Below are positions 21,427 to 33,990 of a stretch of DNA of 64,000 nucleotides, piece after piece. Position numbers and translations under genes: made by a program. The stretch is from Zygnema cylindricum. Lineage: Eukaryota; Streptophyta; Zygnematophyceae; Zygnematales; Zygnemataceae. Numbering within the stretch: position 1 is the first letter of the stretch; each line of letters begins with the position of its first letter. Below the pieces are notes generated by a model that saw nothing but the letters and a program-made list of their open reading frames with translations, was not told where the DNA came from and ran no database searches. The DNA lies in NCBI GenBank assembly GCA_037447655.1, contig JBBHKE010002673.1:1-64000 (forward strand), written 5' to 3'.

Positions 21427-24400
21427 CCTTTCTTTCCTTCCTTGTCTTGTAGGAGCAAAACAAGTGTGCCTGTTTTAATATGGCAGGTAGGCAAGTAAAT
21501 GAAAAAAAAAGAAACGACGAGGCAATCCTAGAAAGAGGCCACGAAGGTCTTAAACCTAATAGCCCAAGAGTAAACTTAAAAGGTTGGCAAATTACTGGAA
21601 TTAGACGAAGTTAGGAGATGAATTTGCACTAAAAACAGGTGTGAATCTGAATTAAAGGAAAATCTTTATGATGATGTTGTTTGTCCCTTGCAGAACTGTC
21701 AGGGGATAGTATAGGGGACTGCCAAGAGCAAACTGGTAGAAACTGTAAACTGCAAACTGTACGGTGAAAATATTTCTATGTACGGTTCCACACCTCAACA
21801 GCTCTGGATTGTGTTCGTATGTCAAGTTTGACCAAAATGGTGCGCGTAAATAGAAAGGTTGAACGTGTACAGCCAAGGTATAGTCGTACATTATTCCTTC
21901 GACGTACGGCCTGTGCTCAGGTTCTTAACGAACGGTAACATAAATCTTCCGCGATACGCGTAAGCGCTCCTTCGCCGAAGCACACTGGCCGATGACAGGC
22001 GGGGTCTTCCAGGTCTTCCACCAAGGGTCCCGGTCCACATCCATGAACTCCGTGGTTGCGGACCTTATCTTGTTTACGGTTTTTTCTTTCTTCTTGTAGG
22101 CGGTCTTTGATATTTTTGTTTTAGTTCTTTGCTTTTGTTAGTATTGTTTCGTTTCGTTTCGTTTCGTTTCGTTGCGTTCTTGTGAGTTGTGACTCTTGAA
22201 GTCTCCAAATGTTTTTTTCAGCTTTACCCCATTTTGTACACAGATGGTTTTACCATCTCAATTTTTGCAATAGAGACTCTTTAGCGTAAGCGCCTAAACA
22301 ATGAAAAATAAAATGTTTTCCATTTTGAGATGAAATTAAAAATCACTAAATTATAAATTTCACTCTAGTAGGGGTTTCAATCTAGCGCTTTTCACCTTTT
22401 CATTTTGTTTTCACTTTGGGTACTGATATTAACTCCCCTTTGAGGTGTTAGTGGAGCATTTAAAATTAAATGAAAATATCGAAGATTTTTTACTAGGTGT
22501 TAAGATCACACCAAAAGGAGCATACTTCTGGTGTGGTTGTAATTTTTGGTTCTCCTCGTTAGTCATTCCAAATTCTCACATATAGGACTTGTTCGCGACG
22601 TGACGTTGGACGTTGTGGCAAACTCTCACGTGTAGGACACACTCCAGTCATTCACGCCAACACCAATAACAAAGCCAATAGTTTGGGCCCTTAAGCCTTT
22701 TCACCCCCAACACCCCACAAAAAATTGTTCACTACTTAATCATATGACGCTCTCGAACCCATTCATTTGGATTGAGAAACCTTTGCTTAATTTTTTTGGT
22801 TACTTCCCCTCATTTCTCAAATGGAGGACCCTTGATAATGGTTTATAAACTCTTACGAGATATTTATCCTCCAACGCTGTCCAAAATATGGTTTGTATCT
22901 ATATTGTATTTTTTTTTTTAAATGACCCTCGAATATGTCCCGATCACTGTAACACCATTTTTTGTAGGTGTACGCCTTACTACAGTCTATAAGCTTTCAA
23001 AGGTGTCCGTCACATTATTCTATAAAAAGTTTTGCGACGTGTTTTAGCCATATGAATTTCTCCCCAACTTGATTAGGCATTTCCTCAACATTTTTTCTCA
23101 CACCAATTTGGTGTTAATAAACGATAGGGTTGTGTGGCGGTCTTCCACGAGAATCAAACAAGTTTTGAGTTACACATTGATTGGGCATCCAAGTCCTCAT
23201 TTTTTATGCTTTCGACATTATCTATCACGATCATATTGTCCACCAACTATTTTGTGCACCCTATCCGATGAAAAAAAAACCATTCCATTCACTTGCGCTT
23301 TCTACTCGAGATTCACCACTTTCGTACTCACATGGGTGGGCCATTGAAAAACGTTGTTGTTTTTTAATTGGTTGCGTGCATAGGCCAATGGAATGCCTTT
23401 CAATTTGCTTTATTCGACGTATGTCATCCACACAATGTTGAGACGTTAAATTTTATTTTTTTATGTTCGCCGTTCTCTCTTGCCGCAAAAGACGCCCACA
23501 TTAAGTAATGAAGGCCCAACGGAGAAAATACAAATGAATACATGTCGTGTTATAAATCCCTTCTTGTTAAAGCATGATTTGTTACTTATAAGAGGTGGAA
23601 TATCTTAATGGTTCCAACGTTTACCAGAAAATGCCCAACCTCAGTTTGATATTGCCTTAAACCGTACAAATATGGACTATAAATGTATCTTATATTGTCG
23701 AATGATATATTATTCGTTATTTTCAGGTTTACAAAAAATCCATTTTCTCATTAATTAAGCACAACTCAAGTGTTAACATGTTGGTATACAATCGGGTGGT
23801 TATATGATATTATATTTTTTTAGGGTATGCATCTACTTTCTCAAGGCTTTTATAATAGTTTTAAGGAAGAGGGTCATAGAGGGATGATAATTTTGAGTTA
23901 AAATACAATTTCATATAAATAACTTGTGCGAGAGAGAATAGAAGAGCGGGGAACAAAAAGAGCAGCCATATATTGTGAAAATAATTGACGTGAAACATGG
24001 AAACAAATATTGCTTATTTCTTTCCCAACGAGTCTAACACAAATAAAGTTTAAACACAAATTGGTTGTTAGTTATAAACGTCAATTTTAAAATGCCGTGA
24101 GGTCAGTATTTTATATAACGAGGCGATGGACAGCGTGGAATGATTAAATGGTTTTGTTTGGCAAAACTTGTTAGGTTACAACACGAGATCCAAGCAAATA
24201 CAGGTGGCACGATATATTTCGTTTTTTTTTGTTGTTGCAATGTTTAATCTATTTTTATATTTGATTTGGTGACTCTTATTAAAAAATAGTCGTATAAGAA
24301 TAAGCACAAAGAGTGAACAATAAACACACATACAAACCACACGCCTAATCATACTATGCTTCTAAAAATTGGGTTTCATTTCGCGACAAAAGGTACATAT

Positions 24401-24945
24401 TTTTGTCTGCATAGAATATGGGACCTCTTAAACAGGAAAAAAAAACAACAACATATAGTTAAAAGATTCACCCACGCAAAAAAATAAATGTAAACTCTTG
24501 GTATTTTGAACGTACTTCATATTATTTGAAGTATACTCAAACAATTTACCCTCAGAAACAATACTGCAAGTTTCATTATCAATAATGAATACACAACAAG
24601 AAAAAATGCAACAAAGAAACAAGAAAAGAAAGGAAAAAAAAGGAAATAAAAGAAGCGAAAAAATCTAAAAGATAAGAAAAGAAAATGATCGTAAAAGCTT
24701 TTGCGAAAAAGAAAGTTGTTTCACCAATTCGTAACTCAGAGCAACATGCTTATTATATTATGCAAACAAATGTAAATAAAACATTAAATTAAAAGAAAAA
24801 CGGCACACATAGGTTACGCCATACTTAAGATTAAACGGAAAAATAGAAGAATGCATAACCTTATGTCCAAATAATTAACATTATTGGAAAGCAGTAAACG
24901 TGTCGCCAGTGCATAGTCGTCAGCGAAAAACGAGAATCTGTACTT
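21427..24945. other. Intergenic, no supported gene; (GTTTC)n microsatellite
   Basis: A GTTTC pentamer run sits at 22,145-22,172. The region upstream of the EF-hand gene should contain its promoter, but no clear TATA box stands out. Elsewhere only short frames and A/T-rich DNA are seen. Confidence 0.5.
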
Positions 24946-25466
24946 AACACTACACCGCGTATCGTAATTAGAGTTTTGTACGCTGATTCCGTCACCCCAA
25001 ATCTTGACTCTATCACTATAAATAGAGTACATTATTCTAAATTATTCTCTACGTTATTTATGGTACTTTTTGAATGAGCGTTAATAACTCTATTACAGTG
25101 CCGTTTTAAACAGTGTGGCGTAGGGTCGGTGTCTGACCGTGCAAAATTGTACTTTATTAAGTAAAAAAGTACAAATAATGATTTAGTACAGGCCGTTTTC
25201 ATGTAACTGCGTTTTAACAAACCGCGTAATGCAAACGTCATAATGACGTTAAACTGTATGTTTTGTCAAATTTTGTACTTGTACATAATGTAAAGTGGAT
25301 ATTCTGCGCCCAAATTTACGCCCAAATTAGAGTTATTGATAAATTAGAGTAAAATTCATTTTTAAAAAAGTTATACCACACAAATTAGAGTTGATAACTC
25401 TATTTTTTTTTACTTATTCTACTTCAATTTTTTTTTTACCTTAATTACGATTTGCGGTGTAGTGTT
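24946..25466 (+). mobile_element. MITE-like element 'M1', copy 2 (best preserved)
   Basis: 521 bp with terminal inverted repeats: AACACTACACCGCGTATCG at the left and CGATTTGCGGTGTAGTGTT at the right. Collinear with 45,873-46,358 and, inverted, with 10,829-11,345. Non-coding. I do not see a convincing target duplication. Confidence 0.75.
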
Positions 25467-26962
25467 GTGTATCTGCAGGGTTTTGCCGATAATCGATATG
25501 TACCTTTTTTTGGCTTGTCGATAATCGATATATTGGCACGGCATATTGAAACTGGTGTTATCGCTGATAACATCGGTTTTTTATAACTGTAACACTAGTA
25601 CCGATAAATATCAGCAATAGGTGTACAGTTCGTACCGTACAGCTGTACGGTTTATGCCGTGGAATTGAACCGCCGTTATTCAGTTACACAAATCACGGAA
25701 CAGATTGTTACACGTTGTATGCCACGCTATAAACTGTGAAATATATAATACATTATATTATAAAATACTATTATATAACGTACTATATTTTTTTCACTTA
25801 TCGCCGATCAAATTTGTTGGTCTCGGAGCGATATATCGAGACCCCTGACCGTTCGATAACCCATAACTATTGGTATCGGTGTCATTGCGATAAAATCCTT
25901 GCCGATACACAACACTACACACGCACTCACGCTAGAGGTCGCAAAAGTCAAAATTTTAGATAACGGAAACCGACCGTTTTTTTTTTTTTTCAAAATCTGA
26001 GTACCCGACGCTTGACCGGGTTATGTCACGCTCCAAAATTATTAACCGTTAACCGAAACGCGTTTACGAAAATAAAAGTTAACCGAAACTCGATTTCTCG
26101 CGACTACCCGTACCCGCCCGTACTCAAAAAAGTACAAAATTATAAAGAAAAGAATAATCATGATGTCACGTACTTCCACGATACCAAGAGTGCAAAGTAC
26201 AAGAATGTTTGATTGTACGGACAGTACAAAATTTTCATTTATTTCGTTTTTGCTTACCCGACCGTAACCGATTCTGTTTTTTTTTTCTGTGAATCAACCG
26301 CCCGAATCCGCCCGGCCCCCCAAATATGGCAACCGAATCCGTTCCGGATCCGACTCGGGCGGTCGGTTAACGGTCGGTCACGGTTTCGGTTGACCGTTTG
26401 CGTCCTCTGACTAGCACACACGCGCGCACACGCACAGACGACCAATGACCGATTCACTTTTTTGACATTTTCGAATTGTCAGCGTCGTCGTGTCATCTAC
26501 AGTAAATATCACCGAATTAAAGCAAATATCGCGATTTAAAAATTCGAAATTCCTCAACAAACAAAAACGAGCGCAATTACTCTCCCGGGGAGACATCGCG
26601 ATATACAACGAAAAATCGAGCGACAATAGTTACATACCTCCCGAAAACGTGTTTACTGTTTAGTTCAGAACATGTACAGCCGTCCTAACATTCAGAAACA
26701 ACGTTAAGTAAAAAGGAAAAAGAACTGCAGTACAGTATATTCCATCACTTTCAGTGAACTGTTATCTTTTATTAACCCTAATGGTGATGAAAAGTTCTAC
26801 TCCAGTTGTAGTGTTGTCGGTACTTTACTGTAGCGGAGCAGAAGTGAAAAGCATTTTATGATACGTACGCCCTAACTTGTGAATCTTTTCTGCATCATCA
26901 TCGGATGTCTTGAAGCTTTTTAGTTTTCAAACTCTTTGTAACCTCAATAAGAACTAACAATA
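25467..26962. other. Intergenic, presumably includes RPC6 promoter
   Basis: CGATAATCGATAT and ACCG/CGGT-rich stretches but no gene. The sequence just before 26,963 is plausible 5' UTR of RPC6. Confidence 0.4.
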
Positions 26963-27044
26963 ATGGCCTCCGGAGTCGAATCGGCCATTCTTGCTCTCTG
27001 TCGACAACACAATGAGGTATGCATGTGGATTTTACTTTGTGGAA

Positions 27045-27305
27045 GAATATTTTAGCATAAAAAATGGTTCAGTATGTGGACGAATAGTTTAGTATGGTTT
27101 AGTGTGTGGAAGGATGTTTTAGTATGTGGAAGAATAGTTTAGTATGTGGAAAAACATTTTAGTATGTGGAAGAATAGTTTAGTATGTGGTGGAATGTTTT
27201 AATATGTGGAAGAATAGTTTAGTATGTGGAAAAACATTTTAGTATGTGGAAGAATAGTTTAGTATGTGGTGGAATGTTTTAATATGTGGAAGAATGTTTT
27301 AGTAT
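27045..27305. repeat. Minisatellite in RPC6 intron 1
   Basis: Degenerate units of about 20 bp (TTTAGTATGTGGAAGAATAG and variants), roughly a dozen in tandem. Confidence 0.85.
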
Positions 27306-27544
27306 GCCTGCACTCTCTCCTCAATTCTGTTTTACATAATTTTTTCATTTGTTAGTATTTTATTGATACCTTCATATGAAACCTTTGAAACCTGAACAAC
27401 TTATACTTTTTTTAAACCCGTAGAACCCCTTTTTCTTTGATGTTTTCATGGTTCCTCGTAGAACCTTTTTTACTTTGAAGCTATTTGAAATGTCAAAGCA
27501 TGTGGTATCAAATAATTGTTCTTGATGAACGGCACGGGCCATCA

Positions 27545-27712
27545 TTTTAGAGTTAATTTCTCTAATTCTAGTGAGTGTTTTTTTCTTCCAAAACCATTAA
27601 CTAGTGTCGACAACACTATTTAAATAAGTGGCCCATAATGAGCCATGCGGCAGGAAATAAATTAGTGTGGTTAATTTTTCCAAAGTGTTAAGGCTAGTAA
27701 TTCATTAACTCT
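27545..27712. mobile_element. Short dispersed repeat 'M2', copy in RPC6 intron 1
   Basis: Shares TGGCCCATAATGAGC, TTAGTGTGGTTAATT and CAAAGTGTTAAGGCTA with 52,110-52,272 in an AFG3 intron. Non-coding, probably a small non-autonomous element. Confidence 0.5.
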
Positions 27713-29204
27713 CCTGTACTATCATTCAAGTACTTATCTTATGTCTGTCTTATTTCATTTTTATATCTCAATTTTTGTGTTCGAGTTGTTAGTGATTTTT
27801 TTAGACCCCTTATTCGTTTTCTTGGTTAAAATTTTATGAGGCGATTTTATGGTTTATTCAAAAGTTGTGGAAAAACTTAACTTTTTTTTCAGAATTCCAG
27901 TTTTCCCATTTTTCGGCTTGATGCTTTATATTGCTTTTTTTCTATTATTTGTTGTTCTCATTTTATTTTGACATTCACAACTTGAGACCACCCCGAGAAC
28001 CACATATTTTTTATCCTCCAGGTTTTTAACTTTTATTGAATATTTAAATGGAAGAAGAATAAAACCAAATGTTACAGAAGTGCACTGGATTGCTATTGGC
28101 GTCATTGATTTTATCCCCACTTAAAAACAATTTTTCTCTGTACTTATTCATCGAATTGTTAATCCCACGGTTCCGATTGAAAGATAAAATTCTCACCTTT
28201 TGATTGGCGACCTCCAATAGAAAATCGGACGTGTGCACGGAGAAAAAATGACAAGTGGTGAAAATAGATCAGCTCTAGTAGCGTTTCATGGTGTAGTTTC
28301 AGATCGAGAGGAAACAAAAGGGACCAAAAAAAAGGGATGAAAAGGCAAAAAAGGTTGTTTCTACTTTGAAGCCATTGGCTTGAGCATCCCCATTATTTCC
28401 ATTAGTTTAATTTTGGTAAAGGCTTTTTTTGTCTTGAACACACTAATTCCCGTTCCCTGAGTCGACAATTTTATACATGTATAATATTATCAATCAGTAC
28501 ATAATTTAGAGTGGATTGGATTTTTTCCGGAAAGGTCAATTGAGACTAATCAGGGAGGCTTTGTAGTCTCAGGGAGTGAAAAGAATCTGAAAAAAATCCA
28601 CACTAAAGAGTGTATTTTCTCTGTTCCACGAGAGGGGAAAAAAGTAATTTGTGCCATATCTATGCACCTCTTGATGTTTTTTTTTTTGTTTTTTGTTTTT
28701 TTTCCTTACAGGGGATCACCGATCAAATTATGAATACAGAATTGCCTCAATTTTCTTTAGAAGATCGAGTTAATGCCATTAATTCACTTCTTCAAAAGGT
28801 GTGGTATTACCTTTTCCCATTTTCTTTTTTTGTAATTTGGGTTTATACTATACCTCCCGATAGTTCTGATACAGTGTTAGTTTTTTTTTTGTTTCTTTTA
28901 CTTCAAAGAGGTATAGAAAAAAACGCTTAATCTAACTTTTTTTGGTTCATTTTTCTTTAAAATATGAATTATTTGTCAAATTATAGAAATAAGACATCTC
29001 ACATAATGCTTGTGAACCTTTTTTCATTCAATGTGGAAAAGCCCTTTTCTGAAATGGTCCTTAAAAAGTCTACAATGTCAAAAAAGTATAAAAACCAACA
29101 ACTAATATTCTTTGGGTTCGAGGCACATTTTTTTTCCAGGCAGACCTTGAGATTTTTAGTCATAATGTTGTGGTTCCAATTTATATGCCTCCCCATATAT
29201 ACCG

Positions 29205-29350
29205 CCTCCTCCTCCTCCTCCTCCTCGTCCTCCGCCTCCCCCTGTCTTTGTATATAAATATAAATATAAATATAAACATAAATATAAGTATAAATATAAA
29301 TATACATGTATATGTATATAATATATATGTATATACGAGTATTATATATT
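29205..29350. repeat. Microsatellites in RPC6 intron 2: (CCT)n then (ATAAAT)n/(TA)n
   Basis: A CCT-rich run at 29,205-29,240 is followed by AAATAT-type repeats to about 29,350. A second CCT run lies at 29,508-29,545. Confidence 0.85.
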
Positions 29351-31649
29351 TTTATGTTGTTTTGAGCTGCTAGGAAGTGATTGGTGAGAAATTACGGAAA
29401 TGTACCAATCTGAAATCTCATTTTATTTTGAGATTTTGTCTTCAGTAAGTTGAAAAGAATGAAATTGCAACAATGCCAATAAAATAATTTTGTCTAACGC
29501 CATAATTCTCCTCCTCCTCCTCATCCTCATCCTTTTCCTTATCCTCCTTTTTGTTCCCTTTGTTCCCCCTGACCCGTTTTTCCCTTTTGTTTGCTCATTT
29601 TTTTTGTTGCGATTTTTTCCTTTCAACATGTGGAATATTGCAGTCTTATCTAATCCGAATCCACGCTAATTTCCGGAAAACATTGAAACATTGTTGTCGA
29701 AAAGGATATTTTGCGACTTTTGTTGTTATTATGAAAAGCTATTATTGTTAGTACCAATTGTTACTATTATTTTCACGGATTCATCATTCGGATATTTGAA
29801 TTTTGGGTTTCATATTGGGCAAGACAAAATCCCATTTGACGAAATTTTTTGGTCGTTTTTTTTTCATTTAAATGCATTTCGTGTCTATGAAATTGGTGGA
29901 CGAAAACTGAACTTTCAAAAAAAAAAAGTTCTCACCAAAAATAACAAGTATTCACCATTCGAATATTCCTATATCCAGATTTTTTACAAGTATTTACCGA
30001 ATGCGGATGGTTATATTGTGACCATATGATCATTGTTATTATTGTTATTGTCATTAGTCTTTAGAGACCTATTTTTTATTAACTTTTTGTTTTTCTTATT
30101 ATTCTTAATTTTGTTAATTATGTTTTCCTTTACTTACTCTTACTTATTACTCTTTACTGTTACTGTTTAGATAATCGTGTTGTTGTTGTTGTTTTGAGGA
30201 GGAATCTCCTAGATTTTGTTATTCTTCATTCTTTTTTCTTATTTTGTTTTACTTTTTTTTGGGGGGGATGGGATGAGAGGAATTGTTGTGAATTTTTCAG
30301 CAATCTGTGCAGATATTTCAGAAGGGAGGTGTTCTCGTTTATAAAGAACAAGATCAACAGCAGTCTGCGAAGTAATTCCATTTTGGCCTCGACATGCAAC
30401 TCTACTTGCTTTAGTCACATTTTCTTTCATTGTCTTCTTCTTTAATTTTCACATTTTTTGACTCAAACGCTTCTTTTTTAAAATAGCGTTCCTTTGTCAC
30501 ATTTTTGGTAGAAAAGCTTCTTTGTTGAAATTTTCAAACAGATCTCTGTCGTCGTGGTTTTGGCAGGAGACTTTTGTCACACTTTTGAAATAAGCACGTT
30601 GACTCGAGAGGAAAATCATTATTCTGACAGGTGTCGTGTTCTCATTGGTCGCAGACTTCGAGGACTTAGTTCAGAAGACCTCCTTTTATACCAAATTATA
30701 CAGCAATCAGGCACTATGGGTAAGCTTATTCATGTGACAAAAGTCACACATTTTTTGTCAAGGCTTACTCCTTTCAAAACAGGAAGGATTATTTATGTGA
30801 CAAAGTCACAATTTTTTTTTATCAAGACTGGCTTCTTTTGAAACGGGAAAATGAGTATATGATTTATTTGTCAATAATTAACATAAACATGTGTGAATTA
30901 TAAGAATTTTTTCAGTTAATTGGGTCTGAGAGATGCATAGCAAAAAAACCGGAGCTATTTTCTTAGTAGAATTTTTCTGCATGTTATCAACATAACTTTT
31001 TCCTTTTGTGTTTATGTTTTGTTTTTGTTGTGAGATTTACATATACATTTTAAATGGATGGGGAAGGGTTGGAGGACAGGTATTTGGACGAAGGATATGA
31101 AAATGAAGAGTAATTTGCAACAACCCCAAATCACAAAGATTTTGAAAACCCTCGAAGGACGAAAATTGATTAAGGCTGTAAAATCTGTAGCTGTAGGTGA
31201 CTCTCTCTCTCTCTCTCTCTTTCTCTCTCACTCTCTCTCTCTCCCTCTCTCTCCTTCTCTCCCTACTTTTTTCTCTCGCTCTTGTTCTCCCTGCCAGCTG
31301 TTCTGTTTTCTGTGTATGTATACTAATTTTTGAATTTCGACATAAAATTTGATTTCAAAAAAGGATATGTTATTGGAAACTAAAGTATGTCTGAAACTGC
31401 TATCAGCTTGTCTTCACTTTCACCTTTTTTTTTCAATATTTCATTTGTATAGAACCGAGCCAAAATGCCAGGGTAAATATAACTTATCTGCAACATATGT
31501 CAAAATCTAGTTTTTTTTTGCTTCTTATGATCAACTTTTTTCCCATTACCTCGAAATCATTATTTTTTTCATCGTTTATGATCAATTTTTATCTCCACTA
31601 CTGTGCATATTTCCTTTCTTTAACACTATTTCACTTTTTTGTGCTCCAC

Positions 31650-31796
31650 TTTTATCTCCGCTATCGTGATATCTTACCTTATCTTATCTTTTCTTATCTT
31701 CACTGATCTAACCTAACCTAATCTTATCTTTTCTTAATCTTATCTTATCTCACCTTACATTACCTTACCTTATCTTATCTTAACCTATCCTGTCTT
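31650..31796. repeat. Degenerate TTATC pentamer tract in RPC6 intron 5, continuing at 33,147-33,180
   Basis: Repeats of TTATC(T) with variants. Solo LTR C interrupts it; the same pentamers resume on the other side. Confidence 0.75.
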
Positions 31797-33146
31797 TGAA
31801 ATTCTATGGGTTCCATTCCCCCACAGAATTCGCAGATCCAAAAGAAGCTAATCTAGATAGTGCCGACTCCAAGTTGATATAAACCCAAATGACTGACACC
31901 CTGAAAAACAGAACCCCAATACAGTTTAGCTAATCTAGATAGTGCCAACTCCAAGTTGATATAAACCCAAATGAATAACACCCTGCCCTGTGAAAGAAGA
32001 CTTTCTGTGTACTCAGTTCCACCACAGAATGCAAAGTTAGAATATGAGTTTTGGATAACATTCCACACTTTGACTTTCCCTTAGAAATGCAGCCACCCTG
32101 GCAGACTACACCCCTGTGTAGCCTGGACTCCCCTGAGTCCGCAGCAAATAGAATCACTGAATTTGCTCCCCTGGACTCCCCTGAGTCCGCAGCAAATAGA
32201 ATCACTGAATTTGCTCCCCTGAGCATTAAATTATGGCTGTTCAAAGACAGCGAATTTATACAGAATGCCTCAAGGAGAGAGGGCTTCCAAAAATGGCTAA
32301 GTACTAAGAACCTACTCAAATCATCATACACTATAAAATGTACATACAAAGTACGATAGCCGCCGTACTTTATGTACGGAATTATACGGCACCACTCTCG
32401 GTCTGCCACGTGGCAAATAAGTCGTCGCCATTCTGTCCCTTTCTTCTCCGGCAACCTATAGGATGGTGCCACGTGTCATTTTCCTCCATTTTCGCAAAAC
32501 GTCGCCAAAATAGCCATTCGGGCAGGCTGGCACTCACGCGTGCCGCCCGTTTGAAATACGGCGATCAGCGTCAACTGTTCGATCTTGACGACGCGCCAAA
32601 TCTTTTTCCGACCGTTGAATTTCTAAGGCCGTCGTCCTTTTTCACGTTCGTTGAAATTCTACCGACGTCAATTCGGTCCATTAAATGAAAGCGTCGTCAC
32701 TAACGTTGTATTAAAATATCGAGCCACATACGTCTATCATTGTCAACGCCTTAGTGGATAAGGCGAAGGATTACTAGTAGTTCTGTGCAAAGGCATCATT
32801 ATGGTCATCTCTTAGTTGGTATTCTCTACGTATAAATCTTTATATACCTATTGTACACTATATATCTCAACATTGGTCCTAGACTATAGGATAAAGCTAT
32901 CGGCTGTAAGTGATTTGACGGACAGTAGGTACCAGGATCAAATCCTGGGTCCATCAAATACCCTTTTTTTTGGTAAATCTACCAAACCTACTCTCTGTCT
33001 CTCTAGAGAGCTTTGGCAGCCATGACTCCCTCTCTAGCCTTCAGTGACTACGACAAGTGTGGGGGTTTGGAGAAGGGAGTTAGAGACAGACTGCCTCTGC
33101 CTTTTTCTATCCCAATATAGACCTAGAAAATACACAAATATCAACA
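31797..33146 (-). repeat. Solo copia LTR 'C' with target duplication GTCTT
   Basis: 1,350 bp from TGAAATTCTATGG to ATATCAACA, flanked on both sides by GTCTT (31,792-31,796 and 33,147-33,151). It has the family modules: R hairpin GGACTCCCCTGAGTCC twice (about 50-bp tandem duplication at 32,121-32,220), TATA box near 32,256, CCACGTGGC and CCACGTGTC boxes near 32,406-32,477, tRNA-like segment 32,876-32,971 and the conserved hairpin near 33,008-33,094. Confidence 0.9.
32876..32971 (+). promoter_or_regulatory. tRNA-like module in LTR C
   Basis: TTTGACGGAC / GTCCATCAAA outer stem (one G-T pair) around CCAGG-ATCAAAT-CCTGG, followed by T8 (32,964-32,971). A separate tRNA-Arg-like D-arm (CCTTAGTGGATAAGGCG) lies upstream at about 32,750-32,766. 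Confidence 0.6.
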
Positions 33147-33282
33147 GTCTTATCGTATCTTATCTAAACGTATCTTTTTCTTTCTTTTTTTTCATTTTGT
33201 TGCCATCAACTTTATCTCCGTACCATGAAATCTATTCCTATTTGCAGAGTAAAAACAGGAAAGTTTATATGCTTTTTGAATT

Positions 33283-33990
33283 TAAAACAATGCATTAGAT
33301 GAACTGAAATAATAATTGCATCACACATTTCATTTAGCACCTTACTTATCACAAATCTGATCAAAGATTTTATCCACCTCCTCCCCTTTTCATCCAACCA
33401 GAATCTACTTTCCCCTTTGCATTTCCAACAGTCAGCCCCATCCCCAACCTGCAACACATACCCGGATGATAACCCTTTTACAGGCACATCTTCACAAGCG
33501 ACATCACACCAAGTAGTGATGTCAAATCCATCCACCCCCAAATATTCCCAAAAAACACTAGTCCCCACTAAGCTCCTCATAAGATCTACATCTTCCGTAC
33601 TCATATTTTTATCCATGATAATTACCCCATTTTCTGAACTTCCCTCACTCTCTCCCATGGAATTCTTTCCACTATCACTTTCTAATTTAATTCCCAATAA
33701 ATATTTCTTCTCCCCTAAACCTTTAATCAAATATTTCTCTTCTCCCCTATCCTTTAAAACCTCTTCGAGTTTCACTTCTCCCCTTCCTCGGAATCCGTTG
33801 AAGTCTCCCTTTCCGACCAGTTTTCTGTTTCCCTATTGTCTATAAAATTATCCTCATTAATTTTATCTTTCCCGTTTTCACTTATGGATCCTAGATCTGA
33901 CTTTCTCATTTCTAAATCATACACTCTACACTCCTCGATATCCTCAAGTACCTCTTCTCTTTTTACTTCCCTTATACCTCCAAAGCACAC
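33283..33990 (-). pseudogene. Copia A internal remnant: eroded RNase H-like ORF, left copy
   Basis: Homologous to the right-hand copy (36,392-37,153) but split by a one-base shift near 33,775 and truncated at the RPC6 exon. It keeps FDITTWCDVACEDVP, the RNase H region of copia, with large gaps where the RT palm and integrase should be. Confidence 0.7.

Larger units (their letters stand above)
26963..33282 (+). pseudogene. RPC6: RNA polymerase III subunit RPC6 (POLR3F/RPC34), 5' exons, truncated by a copia element
   Basis: Six exons join in phase: 26,963-27,016; 28,712-28,798; 30,301-30,371; 30,655-30,719; 31,080-31,192; 33,248 to about 33,282. The first five give exactly 130 codons. Family hallmarks are GITDQIMNTELPQFSLEDR (exon 2), GGVLVYKEQDQQQ (3), LLLYQIIQQSGTMG (4), GIWTKDMKMKSNLQQPQITK and LIKAVKSVA (5), and SKNRKVYMLFE (6), collinear with the tandem winged helices of RPC34. 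The protein belongs to the RPC3-RPC6-RPC7 subcomplex that recruits Pol III to TFIIIB in the nucleus. Human POLR3F has 316 residues; here coding stops after about 141, where the internal region of copia A begins inside exon 6. Introns are long (1.7, 1.5, 0.3, 0.36 and 2.06 kb), the last enlarged by solo LTR C. Truncation could be real or an assembly fault; no later exon is visible in the window. Confidence 0.85.

Noticed and set aside
31650-31796. Interstitial telomere repeat (CCTAA-like words)
   Set aside because: The tract is mostly TTATC pentamers; only two CCTAA words occur and no telomeric periodicity.
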